From contig JAGQVE010000028.1 of the NCBI GenBank assembly GCA_020438105.1, positions 1 through 50,966 on the forward strand: a stretch of DNA of 50,966 bases, given 5' to 3'. This document shows positions 1-7,321 of this stretch, piece after piece (the stretch's first letter is position 1; the number at the start of each line of letters is the position of its first letter). The stretch is from Bacteroidales bacterium (GTDB taxonomy: Bacteria > Bacteroidota > Bacteroidia > Bacteroidales > JAADJA01). The notes under the pieces were generated by a model that saw only the letters and a list, made by a program, of their open reading frames with translations, did no database searches and was not told the DNA's origin. Position numbers and translations under genes: made by a program.

Positions 1-717
1 TTGCCATATACGCTTGCCATGGCCAAACGTGTGAAAGCGGCCGGTTTGAAACTACTGCTCGATTTTCATTACAGCGATTACTGGGCCGATCCCCAGCAAC
101 AATACAAACCCGCTGCCTGGGCCGACCTCGATTTTGAAGCATTGAAGGATTCCGTGAAAACTTATACCACGCGGGTGTTACTTGCCCTTGACAAACAAGG
201 TATCCTGCCCGACATGGTGCAGGTGGGTAACGAGATCAACCACGGACTGCTCTGGCCTGACGGTCATATCGGCAACCCGGATCAACTGGCTGCCTTGTTA
301 AAAGCAGGTGCTGAAGGCGTGGAAGCCGCCGATCCTGCCATCCCGGTGATGATGCACCTCGCGCTGGGCGGGCAAAACCAGGAAGCTGTTTTCTGGCTCG
401 ACAACATGATCACCCGCGGCCTGCAGTTCGACATCATCGGCATTTCGTATTATCCGCGCTGGCATGGCACCCTCGACGATCTGCAATTCAATCTGAACGA
501 CCTAGCGAAACGGTATAATAAACCCATTAACGTGGTGGAATATTCCGATTTCAAACAGCAGGTCCATGATATTGTATTTGCCCTTCCCAACGAATTGGGC
601 AAAGGGGCCTGCATCTGGGAGCCGCTCAACTGGCGCAGCGGCCTTTTTGAAAAGGATGGCTCTGTAACACCGCTAATGCAGGTATATGATGAGTTGAATG
701 AGAAATATTTAGACTAA
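1..717 (+). CDS. Arabinogalactan endo-beta-1,4-galactanase (GH53), 3' part
   Basis: This is the C-terminal part of a glycoside hydrolase family 53 enzyme, which cleaves beta-1,4-galactan side chains of plant pectin. The visible 238 residues contain the family motif DFHYSDYWADP (21-31), the acid/base Glu in VGNEI (E78) and the nucleophile Glu in NVVEYSD (E180), so the (beta/alpha)8 catalytic core is largely present. GH53 enzymes are usually 330-400 aa. The frame is open to the window edge, so the TTG at position 1 is probably not the start and about 100 or more N-terminal residues, including any signal peptide, lie upstream. The gene ends at a TAA just before the convergent TetR gene. Confidence 0.9.
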   Translation: MPYTLAMAKRVKAAGLKLLLDFHYSDYWADPQQQYKPAAWADLDFEALKDSVKTYTTRVLLALDKQGILPDMVQVGNEINHGLLWPDGHIGNPDQLAALLKAGAEGVEAADPAIPVMMHLALGGQNQEAVFWLDNMITRGLQFDIIGISYYPRWHGTLDDLQFNLNDLAKRYNKPINVVEYSDFKQQVHDIVFALPNELGKGACIWEPLNWRSGLFEKDGSVTPLMQVYDELNEKYLD

Positions 718-739
718 AAAGCGAGGTTTGAAAATATAC

Positions 740-1294
740 TTAAATCAGTTTTAAAAATAATTTTGATTGTGCAAACTTTAATACCGTTTGCATGATTTCT
801 TCGGTAAGTTTTTGCATTGATTCAACGGTTACATCTTTAGGATCAAGGCGCAGGTACCATGATTCGGTGAGACTGTTCCACAACTCCTCCGCCAGGTTAT
901 CAGGGACATTAAAATTGTAATAACTTATAAAAAGTGGAACGATAATTTTATTGGTTTTTTGCCTGCCTTTTTGAAAGACCAGGTTAAAATGTGGTTCTGT
1001 TCTGTTGAGTAATAGCTGTCTGCTGAATTGAAGCGAAAGGGCATACTTTTCGAGCAATATATACAAGTCGGGGATCAGTTGTTTACAGCATGTTTTACCT
1101 TCATCAATAAATTTATCCACATAAGTCATGTACATTGCCAGTAACTCTTCAATCAGGTTCTCTTTATCTGCGAAATAGTGATAAAAGGTTGTGCGTGGAA
1201 CTCCAATTTCCTTTGCGATACTGTTTATGCTCAACTGTGTTGGGCCACATTCCGCAAAACTTTGAAATGCCGTATAGAGCCATTTTTCTTTCAT
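740..1294 (-). CDS. TetR/AcrR family transcriptional regulator
   Basis: A 184-aa one-domain repressor with the TetR fold. The N-terminal helix-turn-helix lies at about residues 22-45 (SINSIAKEIGVPRTTFYHYF), followed by DKENLIEELL, the usual end of the DNA-binding domain. The C-terminal ligand domain is all helical and not diagnostic, so the ligand is unknown. It is divergent from the DUF1254 lipoprotein pair across about 300 bp, making those genes plausible targets; this is inference. A Bacteroidota -7 box and a small dyad lie just upstream of its ATG, which would suit autorepression. Confidence 0.85.
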   Translation of the reverse strand: MKEKWLYTAFQSFAECGPTQLSINSIAKEIGVPRTTFYHYFADKENLIEELLAMYMTYVDKFIDEGKTCCKQLIPDLYILLEKYALSLQFSRQLLLNRTEPHFNLVFQKGRQKTNKIIVPLFISYYNFNVPDNLAEELWNSLTESWYLRLDPKDVTVESMQKLTEEIMQTVLKFAQSKLFLKLI

Positions 1295-1324
1295 TGTTTC
1301 GTGGATAAATTATAGTATTGAATA

Positions 1325-1353
1325 CAAATGTAACTGAATCCGCTGAAAGTTAC
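1325..1353 (-). promoter_or_regulatory. Candidate TetR-gene promoter with overlapping dyad
   Basis: On the minus strand TACATTTG (1332-1325) matches the Bacteroidota -7 consensus TAnnTTTG, 31 bp before the TetR ATG. The arms GTAACT (1330-1335) and AGTTAC (1348-1353) form an inverted repeat with a 12-bp spacer that touches the -7 box, a plausible operator for the TetR protein. No clear -33 element is seen. The rest of the 1295-1591 gap shows no gene. Confidence 0.35.
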
Positions 1354-1591
1354 TGAAAATTGTTACCCAATAAAATGCTGAATCGCTATAATGACTTGCG
1401 TTTCATGAAGCTGACAGGGGTGTCTATAATATTTAAAGTTCCTATATTTAATTTGTATTACTTATTCAGGTAGGATTTGCTTTTAAATACACATAAAAGC
1501 TCACAAAGGTTGAGACAATCCATAATGAATACAACAAAACACAAACTACCCTGCATTTATATAAATCATTGAAAAATAAATTAAATATAAA

Positions 1592-2980
1592 ATGAAAAAA
1601 CTCCTCAGTATAATTTCGCTTCTCATTATATTATTATCCTGTACTCAACAGGAAACTATTACCACACAAGAAGCCCGTCAAATCGCCAAAGAGGCCTATA
1701 CCTATGCAAATCCAATGGTTGACAATTACCGAGGGCTTTACAATTACTTCATCGACACAAACAATGCCGACTACAAAGGCACATGGAATAAAGTAATCAA
1801 TATGGCAAGGGTATATACCCATGAAGACCGTACGATACAGACTGCAAATTCCGATACACCGTATAGCTTTGTTGCCTTAGATCTGCGCTCAGAACCTATA
1901 GTTCTTACAGTTCCTAAAATGGAAGAAAATCGCTATTTCAGTATACAACTTATTGACATGTACACCCATAACTTTGAATTTATCGGCACCCGAACCGTGG
2001 GCAATAATGGCGGTAGTTTTCTCATAGCTGGCCCAGAATGGGATGGTGAAAAGCCCGATGGCATTGTAAAGGTTATTAAAGCTGAAACAGAATTGGTATT
2101 GGCAGCATACAGAACACAACTTTTTAACCCTGAAGATCTTGAGGATGTGAAGCAAATTCAGTCGGAGTATAAACTTCAACCTCTATCTTCTTATCTTGAT
2201 CACCCCGCACCCCAGGCTGCACCTGATATTCAATTCATCGAACCTTTAACACAGGAAGAAATCAAAGCGTCTCCAAAGGTCTTTGAGCAATTGAACTATC
2301 TCCTGCAATTCTGTCCTACCCATCCTTCAGAAAAAGAATTAATGAAACGCTTTGCTAAACTTGGAATTGGAGCTGGAAAAGAATTCAAATGGGACTCTTT
2401 TTCTCCGGAAATTCAAACTGCAATAAAACAAGGGATTGCAGATTCCTGGGCTGACTTTGACGCTCTTAAAAAGCAAGCAGAAGCCGGAAAGTTAGGGTCG
2501 GCAGAAATATTTGGCACCAGGGAACACCTTAACAACAACTATAGCTACAGGATGATAGCTGCTGTGGTGGGTATATGGGGAGCAAGTGCCGAAGAAGCGA
2601 TTTACCCAACCTATTATGTCGATTCGGAAAATCAGCCCCTAAACGGTGCCAATAAGTACACCCTTCGTTTTGAACCGGGACAATTACCTCCTGTAAATGC
2701 CTTTTGGTCATTAACCATGTATGAGCTTCCGGCGAGCCTTCTCGTGGAGAACCCGCTTAACCGTTATCTGCTCAATTCACCTATGATGGACGATTTTGTT
2801 TTTGACGAAGACGGAGGACTTACCCTTTATTTTCAAAATGAATCTCCGGGCAAAGAAAAAGAACCCAATTGGTTACCTGCACCCAAAGGACCATTTTCAG
2901 TGGTTATGCGATTGTATTTGCCGAAACCTGAGACTTTATCGGGAGAGTGGGTAAGACCGCAAATGGTAAAAAACAACTAA
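1592..2980 (+). CDS. DUF1254/DUF1214 lipoprotein, copy 1
   Basis: A 462-aa exported lipoprotein: a short hydrophobic signal ends in a lipobox with Cys16 (LLSC). The N-terminal half carries a DUF1254 domain (about 25-150, with AYTYANPMVDNY and the Asn/Asp-rich segment around QTANSDTPYSF), and the C-terminal part a DUF1214 domain (about 330-455, with GQLPPVNAFWSLTMY and NWLPAPKGPFSVVMRLYLP). Proteins of this type are widespread but biochemically undefined, so no reaction is proposed. The next gene, 16 bp downstream, is a paralogue of the same architecture, so the two probably form one transcript. Confidence 0.85.
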   Translation: MKKLLSIISLLIILLSCTQQETITTQEARQIAKEAYTYANPMVDNYRGLYNYFIDTNNADYKGTWNKVINMARVYTHEDRTIQTANSDTPYSFVALDLRSEPIVLTVPKMEENRYFSIQLIDMYTHNFEFIGTRTVGNNGGSFLIAGPEWDGEKPDGIVKVIKAETELVLAAYRTQLFNPEDLEDVKQIQSEYKLQPLSSYLDHPAPQAAPDIQFIEPLTQEEIKASPKVFEQLNYLLQFCPTHPSEKELMKRFAKLGIGAGKEFKWDSFSPEIQTAIKQGIADSWADFDALKKQAEAGKLGSAEIFGTREHLNNNYSYRMIAAVVGIWGASAEEAIYPTYYVDSENQPLNGANKYTLRFEPGQLPPVNAFWSLTMYELPASLLVENPLNRYLLNSPMMDDFVFDEDGGLTLYFQNESPGKEKEPNWLPAPKGPFSVVMRLYLPKPETLSGEWVRPQMVKNN

Positions 2981-2996
2981 TAATAAATCAACGACT

Positions 2997-4403
2997 ATGA
3001 ATAAGTATGTCATTTCAATCTTTTTAATAACAGGATTATTCCTGCCTTCCTGTTCTCCAAAACCGGAAAGTGTAACTCCGCAAGAGGCGAAACAAATCGC
3101 CGAAGAGGCTTATATTTATGCCTATCCTATGCTAGAACATTACAAAATGATGTTTGCTATGGCTATGTATCCCGAATCGGGAGCATATACAGCACCATTC
3201 AATGTTTTATTTAATAATCCTAAATTGAATGGCCCGGAAGATACCATCATTGTGAGGCCTAACAACGATACATTCTATTCGGGTGTATGGTTCGATGTGT
3301 CGAATCAGCCGGAAATTATGGAGGTGCCGGAAATCACAGATGGGAGATATTACTCTTTCCAGATCATTGATATGTACACCCACAACATCGATTATATCGG
3401 CACGCGGAAAACAGGATTTGACGCAGGCACTTACATGTTTGTCGGGCCAAACTGGGATGGTGAAACACCTGAAGGGATCAGTAAGGTTATTTATTCTGAA
3501 GGTAATTATCTTTTGGCACTTGGCAGAACGCAGGTTTTTGGTCCTGCTGATGTTGAGAAAGCCCAGGAAATAATGAAAGGCTACAAGGTGATGTCGCTTG
3601 GGGAGTATCTTGGACAGGAAAATCAAATTACAGCATCTCCCTTGCTTAACCTGCCTCCTTACAATCCTGCCAAGGTAAAAGATGAAAATTTCATTGGCTA
3701 TTTCAATGCATTGATGGCAATGGCGAAGATCCACCCGTCGGAAAAGGAGTTATTTGAAAAGTTTGCCAAAATCGGGATCGAACCGGGAAAACCTTTCAAC
3801 CCCGACGATTATGATCCCGAAATAATTGCGGCGATCAATGAAGGGATACAGTCCGGTATGGAAAAAATTAAGGAAGCTTCGATGGAACTGGGCCAACGAA
3901 AAAATGGCTGGCAACTGATCGCCAATGCATTTGGCACCCGCGAAGCCATGCAGGGCAAATACCTTACCCGTGCGGCAGCGGCCTACTTTGGTCTGTGGGG
4001 CAACGACCTCGAAGAGGCGTTTTATCCTGAAACAACCTTTGATGCCGATGGAGAAGAACTCGACGGTTCAAAACACAATTATCTCCTGCACTTTGAAGCC
4101 GATCAACTCCCGCCTGCAAAATCGTTCTGGTCGATGACCATGTACAAATTGCCTGCACAGCTTCTGATTGAAAATGAGATCAACCGATATGTCATCGGCA
4201 GTGCTACGGATGGCCTGAAATATAATGACGACGGATCACTGGATATTTATATCCAAAAAGAGAACCCTGGAAAAGACAAGGTTTCAAACTGGTTACCTGC
4301 TTATGACGGTCCATTCTCATTACAGTCAAGATTTTACTGGCCCGATCCGGATGCGCTTGATCCGCTGTATGCTCCGCCGGCTGTCAAGAAGGAAAAGGTT
4401 TAA
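2997..4403 (+). CDS. DUF1254/DUF1214 lipoprotein, copy 2
   Basis: A 468-aa paralogue of the preceding gene. A signal peptide ends in a lipobox (LPSC, Cys19), then DUF1254 (AYIYAYPMLEHY, VRPNNDTFYSGVWFDVS) and DUF1214 (QLPPAKSFWSMTMYKLPAQLLIENEINRY split over about 380-410, ending NWLPAYDGPFSLQSRFYWP). Whole stretches align with copy 1 (DMYTHN, GPxWDGExPxGI, NPGKxKxxNWLPA), so the pair arose by tandem duplication but has diverged substantially, which argues against a recent event. Function unknown; the conserved aromatic and Asp/Asn clusters suggest ligand binding or catalysis at the envelope. Confidence 0.85.
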   Translation: MNKYVISIFLITGLFLPSCSPKPESVTPQEAKQIAEEAYIYAYPMLEHYKMMFAMAMYPESGAYTAPFNVLFNNPKLNGPEDTIIVRPNNDTFYSGVWFDVSNQPEIMEVPEITDGRYYSFQIIDMYTHNIDYIGTRKTGFDAGTYMFVGPNWDGETPEGISKVIYSEGNYLLALGRTQVFGPADVEKAQEIMKGYKVMSLGEYLGQENQITASPLLNLPPYNPAKVKDENFIGYFNALMAMAKIHPSEKELFEKFAKIGIEPGKPFNPDDYDPEIIAAINEGIQSGMEKIKEASMELGQRKNGWQLIANAFGTREAMQGKYLTRAAAAYFGLWGNDLEEAFYPETTFDADGEELDGSKHNYLLHFEADQLPPAKSFWSMTMYKLPAQLLIENEINRYVIGSATDGLKYNDDGSLDIYIQKENPGKDKVSNWLPAYDGPFSLQSRFYWPDPDALDPLYAPPAVKKEKV

Positions 4404-4413
4404 GATTCTTTAA

Positions 4414-4494
4414 GATTGCCTACATATCACTAATCAATTCGGTGAATTTGGATTTGGTCTGGCATTCAGGTTTGGTAAAGAACTGAATAAATAG
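4414..4494 (+). pseudogene. Possible remnant of an outer-membrane beta-barrel C-terminus
   Basis: The 314-bp gap between the DUF1254 pair and the HdeD-like gene contains a short open stretch whose last residues read FGEFGFGLAFRFGKELNK before a TAG. The alternating aromatic/Gly pattern is typical of the last strand of Bacteroidota outer-membrane barrels. It is preceded by an in-frame TAA at 4411 and has no start codon, so if real it is a decayed gene end. It is short enough that chance is possible. Nothing else is recognised in 4404-4717. Confidence 0.25.
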
Positions 4495-4717
4495 TAAGTT
4501 CTATTATTTGTTTGATCATTGATCTGTTGTTAAGTTTTGTATGATTCTATTTGATATAGCATTTGTACGTGATTAAACATTGAATTTCAGGGATTTCTCT
4601 TCACTGGAATAAACAAGTTGAGATCTAAATTGCTTGTTTCGTTTGCGATATGATATTTATCATAGGTTAACATATGCAAGAATTTAACTATTTTAGTGCA
4701 AATCAAATTTTACAAAA

Positions 4718-5281
4718 ATGGAAGAACAAGCAATTCCCATCTGGTACATGCCATTGATCAAAGGTATCGTTATGATCTTATTGTCAATTTTAATCCTTGC
4801 AAGTCCTGAAGGAGCGTTGATCGCCTGGGCATTTTACATCGGTATTGGATTCGTAATTACGGGTATGGTTCTTATTTATCAGGGTTTTGCCGGACGTGAA
4901 ACCGAGGAAAACTGGACCTGGAAAATTTTTGAAGGTTTACTGGATATGTTCATCGGATTTATGCTGATGGTAAATCCGCTGGTAACTGCCTCCATCATCC
5001 CGTTCTTATTCGGACTTTGGGGGGCATTTTATGGCATCGCACTTTTTATTGACGCATTTGCTCACAAAGAAAATCAATTTGTGAAATTTGCAGCCAGCCT
5101 GCTTGTTTTCTGGATTTCCACATTTATTATGTTCAATCCTTTGTTATTCGGGATATCTATTGCCATTTGGGTTGGAGTGGTGATGCTTATCATGGGGCTA
5201 TATAGTTTGGTACTGGCTTTTCATTTAAAAAAATCGGTGGTGGAAATTGCGGAACATGATACTGATTTCGATCCGGAATAG
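4718..5281 (+). CDS. HdeD family (DUF308) membrane protein
   Basis: A 187-aa inner-membrane protein with six predicted hydrophobic helices arranged in Gly-rich pairs (for example IAWAFYIGIGFVITGMVLIY and FLFGLWGAFYGIALFI), the pattern of the DUF308/HdeD family. In enterobacteria HdeD is linked to acid resistance; in Bacteroidota the role is not established. It stands alone: no neighbour on the same strand follows before the ssrA repeats, and the upstream 300 bp contain no obvious partner. Confidence 0.8.
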   Translation: MEEQAIPIWYMPLIKGIVMILLSILILASPEGALIAWAFYIGIGFVITGMVLIYQGFAGRETEENWTWKIFEGLLDMFIGFMLMVNPLVTASIIPFLFGLWGAFYGIALFIDAFAHKENQFVKFAASLLVFWISTFIMFNPLLFGISIAIWVGVVMLIMGLYSLVLAFHLKKSVVEIAEHDTDFDPE

Positions 5282-5513
5282 TAGCATTATACCTTTGATA
5301 TTTATTTCCTGGTAAATTTTATTCGAGATTGCCACGGTGCAACCAGTGTAATAGCTGCCATCAGCGCATTTTAGGATGTATACGTGCCACATGAGAAGTT
5401 TGGATTTGTTTTATGGTGGACTGCATCCACTGAAACCCTCCGTATTGCGGGAGAGGGTGAAGCCCTCCTTCGCAGAAGCTACGAAGGATGCCTGCCTGCA
5501 GATAGGCAGGAAA
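5282..5513. other. Gene-free stretch with short palindromes left of the ssrA repeats
   Basis: No gene is seen. The stretch holds several hairpin-forming segments: CCCTCC/GGGAGAGGG near 5440-5458, TCCTTCG/CGAAGGA at about 5467-5488, and CCTGCCT-N6-AGGCAGG at 5491-5510. The last belongs to a dispersed family also present at 6131 and 50411. Open frames here run through the palindromes on both strands and are not credible genes. Confidence 0.6.
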
Positions 5514-5573
5514 GTGGAGCTGGAGGGAGTTCCGCCATGAAGGCGGATAAACTTCTCCTGCCTTTTTGTTTTT

Positions 5574-5604
5574 TCAAAACAAAAAAAGCCGGCAATCGCC
5601 AGCT
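5574..5604 (-). terminator. Duplicated copy of the ssrA terminator
   Basis: The minus strand reads AGCTGGC-loop-GCCGGCT followed by a run of seven T, then TGTTTTG-like A/T-rich sequence. It is the same hairpin as the one directly behind ssrA, displaced by exactly one 106-bp repeat unit, so ssrA is followed by two terminators in series. Confidence 0.65.
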
Positions 5605-5679
5605 TTTCATCTCCACTTCGTGGAGCTGGAGGGAGTTCCGCCATGAAGGCGGATAAACTTCTCCTACCTTTTTGTTTTT

Positions 5680-5710
5680 TCAAAACAAAAAAAGCCGGCT
5701 ATCGCCAGCT
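5680..5710 (-). terminator. Rho-independent terminator of ssrA
   Basis: On the minus strand a 7-bp stem AGCTGGC/GCCGGCT with a 4-nt loop is followed by seven T. One pair is a G-U wobble on the minus strand but would be a C-A mismatch on the plus strand, which fixes the direction. It starts 17 nt after the tmRNA discriminator base. Confidence 0.75.
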
Positions 5711-5726
5711 TTTCATCTCCACTTCG

Positions 5727-6118
5727 TGGAGCTGGAGGGAGTCGAACCCTCGTCCAAACAAGCAGCAAAAGTGCTTTCTACATGCTTAGCCGGTTGTTGA
5801 TTTTTGAATAAAACCCGGGAACAGGCACCCCAGTTTTACCTTAGCTTTTTTATCTTATCTGGCAGCCAAAGCCTCTGCCAAACCAGCCCGAAATTATGAG
5901 CACCCCGTATTCAGTCGGAATCAGGCAGATCCTTCTGCAGGATGTCTCGTCCCATCACCTTGTGTCGGGATAAGCCAATCTACTAATCTTCGATTAGGCT
6001 GCGAGAGCGTAGTTATTTTCGCCAATTATGGTTGAAAGATAGTTTTTAACGAGCCACATCTCCAATGCCCGGCATGCTTACAAATCCACTGTCCTTGCTG
6101 TCGAAACCGGTCAGCCCC
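5727..6118 (-). ncRNA. ssrA: Transfer-messenger RNA (tmRNA, ssrA)
   Basis: Rescues stalled ribosomes by acting as tRNA-Ala-like molecule and then as mRNA for a degradation tag. The 5' end (6118 downward) reads GGGGCTGACCGGTTTCGACA, the conserved tmRNA start, and pairs with CAGCTCC at the 3' end (5734-5728); the T arm is GGTTCGACTCC. The discriminator A is at 5727 and CCA is not encoded. The tag frame (6023-5994) reads GENNYALAA followed by TAA, matching the Bacteroidota type. The length is about 392 nt. The 3' end has been duplicated into tandem repeats and the 5' leader contains inserted repeats. Confidence 0.95.
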
Positions 6119-6130
6119 TTAGGTTTTAAG

Positions 6131-6253
6131 CCTGCCTGCTGGTAGGCAGGTTCTGGGTTCAGAGTTCTGAGTTCTGAGTTCAGAGTTCTGAGTTCTGAGT
6201 TCTGGGTTCTGAGTTCTGGGTTCTGAGTTCTGGGTTTGCCCGCCAACTGGCGG
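6131..6253. repeat. Palindrome + heptamer array + palindrome in the ssrA leader region
   Basis: CCTGCCT-N6-AGGCAGG (6131-6150) is followed immediately by twelve heptamers at 6151-6234 (TTCTGAG or TTCTGGG, two of them TTCAGAG) and then CCGCC-AACT-GGCGG (6240-6253). Because seven is not a multiple of three, several frames stay open across it; these are artefacts. The block begins only 13 bp upstream of the tmRNA 5' end. Confidence 0.9.
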
Positions 6254-6316
6254 ATGCTTCGTAGTACCTAATTTGGGTAGTAAACATTTTTTAATTTCAA
6301 AGAACTTTTGCGGGTG

Positions 6317-6324
6317 CAAAGATA
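6317..6324 (-). promoter_or_regulatory. Candidate ssrA -7 box upstream of the repeat block
   Basis: Minus-strand TATCTTTG matches TAnnTTTG exactly. It is the nearest good -7 box upstream of ssrA, giving a primary transcript with a roughly 190-nt leader containing the heptamer array, to be removed by 5' processing. No convincing -33 TTG was found at the expected distance. Confidence 0.35.
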
Positions 6325-6409
6325 CAAAAGGCAATCATTACTGCTTGCAGTATTTGTATTTCTTTTAAAACGTAGGAATTAAATGGATGTTTAACAGTTG
6401 AAATGAATG

Positions 6410-7210
6410 TTATTCGGATACTTCAATCAAATTAAAGTATTTTACCGATATATCATTCCATCGTATTTCCTGCATGTCCTTCCCGTTGTTGCAGGGTGGA
6501 ACGGATTGACATATACCAGGTATCACTGCTATTATTTCATCAGCCGAAAGTGAAATAACTTCCAGTTTGTAGGATTGGGGGTCTTCGCTACAGTTAATGC
6601 AATTTAATATGGTGATGTCGCCACGGGTTTCCAACTCCATGAGATATTTTCTGCCATTGTAAACTTTAAAGCTCTTTTCAGTTGAAGAAACGATTGTGGA
6701 GTCGCTTATTCGTATGATATTCACTCTGAATTTAATGGTTCCGTCGTTTTTTTGGTTTTCAAACAAGCGGGAGGTTATTATTCCCCCTTTAAAATCGCCC
6801 TGGTAATTGGTGTCGATGGTGATCATCGGATCCGATATCCATTTTATTTCGGGAGGAGCGGTTGGGGAATTGTGAGCATGCCGTCCGCGCGAAATATTGC
6901 CGGATACATCAAGGGTTTTCACCGTGAAACGATAATCGGTACCGTTCTCAAGATTCTGTATTTCGTATTGTTCAATCCCTTTAGGTATCCTTACAAATTG
7001 TGATTTATAACTTATTTCCACCTCTGCAAAATCCTCGTCCAGCGGATCTTCCCAGGTTAATTTAATAAATCCGTTGCCGGGAGTGCTGGCAAGATAATTC
7101 ACCTCACTGGGCGGAAAATGATCATTTATACCTTCTTTGTAACAACTTGCTACAATAAAAATCAAAAGCAAAATGATCAGAGTTAGGTGTAAACTAACGA
7201 TAGTCCTCAT
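6410..7210 (-). CDS. Lipoprotein with a fibronectin type III-like domain
   Basis: A 266-aa exported lipoprotein with a hydrophobic signal ending in a lipobox (VASC). Residues about 35-115 have FN3 character (PGNGFIKLTWEDP, YEIQNLENGTDYRFTVKTLDVSGN), as in Bacteroidota surface lipoproteins with DUF4959-like N-termini. The C-terminal 150 residues are beta-rich with paired cysteines (ILNCINC, ICQSVPPC) and are not recognised. No SusC/SusD-like partner is adjacent. A binding or adhesion role at the surface is inferred; the ligand is unknown. Confidence 0.65.
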   Translation of the reverse strand: MRTIVSLHLTLIILLLIFIVASCYKEGINDHFPPSEVNYLASTPGNGFIKLTWEDPLDEDFAEVEISYKSQFVRIPKGIEQYEIQNLENGTDYRFTVKTLDVSGNISRGRHAHNSPTAPPEIKWISDPMITIDTNYQGDFKGGIITSRLFENQKNDGTIKFRVNIIRISDSTIVSSTEKSFKVYNGRKYLMELETRGDITILNCINCSEDPQSYKLEVISLSADEIIAVIPGICQSVPPCNNGKDMQEIRWNDISVKYFNLIEVSE

Positions 7211-7321
7211 GTTTTTAAACTCATGTTGTTATCGACCTGAAGTCTGAAAAATATTTGATCCTAATAAGTGAAATGCAACGTAGATACGTAGCTAAAGCAG
7301 GAAAGTTTGGGAATTTCGGGA

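Larger units (their letters stand above)
5514..5742. repeat. 106-bp tandem repeat derived from the ssrA 3' end and terminator
   Basis: Two complete units (5514-5619 and 5620-5725) of exactly 106 bp are followed by the first 17 bp of a third (5726-5742), which is the genuine 3' end of the tmRNA gene. The two units differ at only a couple of positions (for example near 5570/5676 and 5594/5700). Each unit carries, on the minus strand, the last about 16 nt of the tmRNA acceptor/T stem, the CTCCAC-GAA-GTGGAG hairpin, the AGCYGGC terminator hairpin with T-run, and a CCGCC/GGCGG palindrome. Confidence 0.9.

Noticed and set aside
3207..3734. A 175-aa antisense frame within the second DUF1254 gene
   Set aside because: Antisense shadow of a recognised gene with Cys/His/Arg-rich composition.
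5384..5683. Opposing 90-aa frames on both strands
   Set aside because: They run through the 106-bp tandem repeats and terminator hairpins; no domain, no start signal and low plausibility.
6046..6334. Two open frames rich in Asn-Ser-Glu-Leu-Arg-Thr
   Set aside because: They are produced by the heptamer array, which stays open in several frames, and they overlap the tmRNA 5' part.
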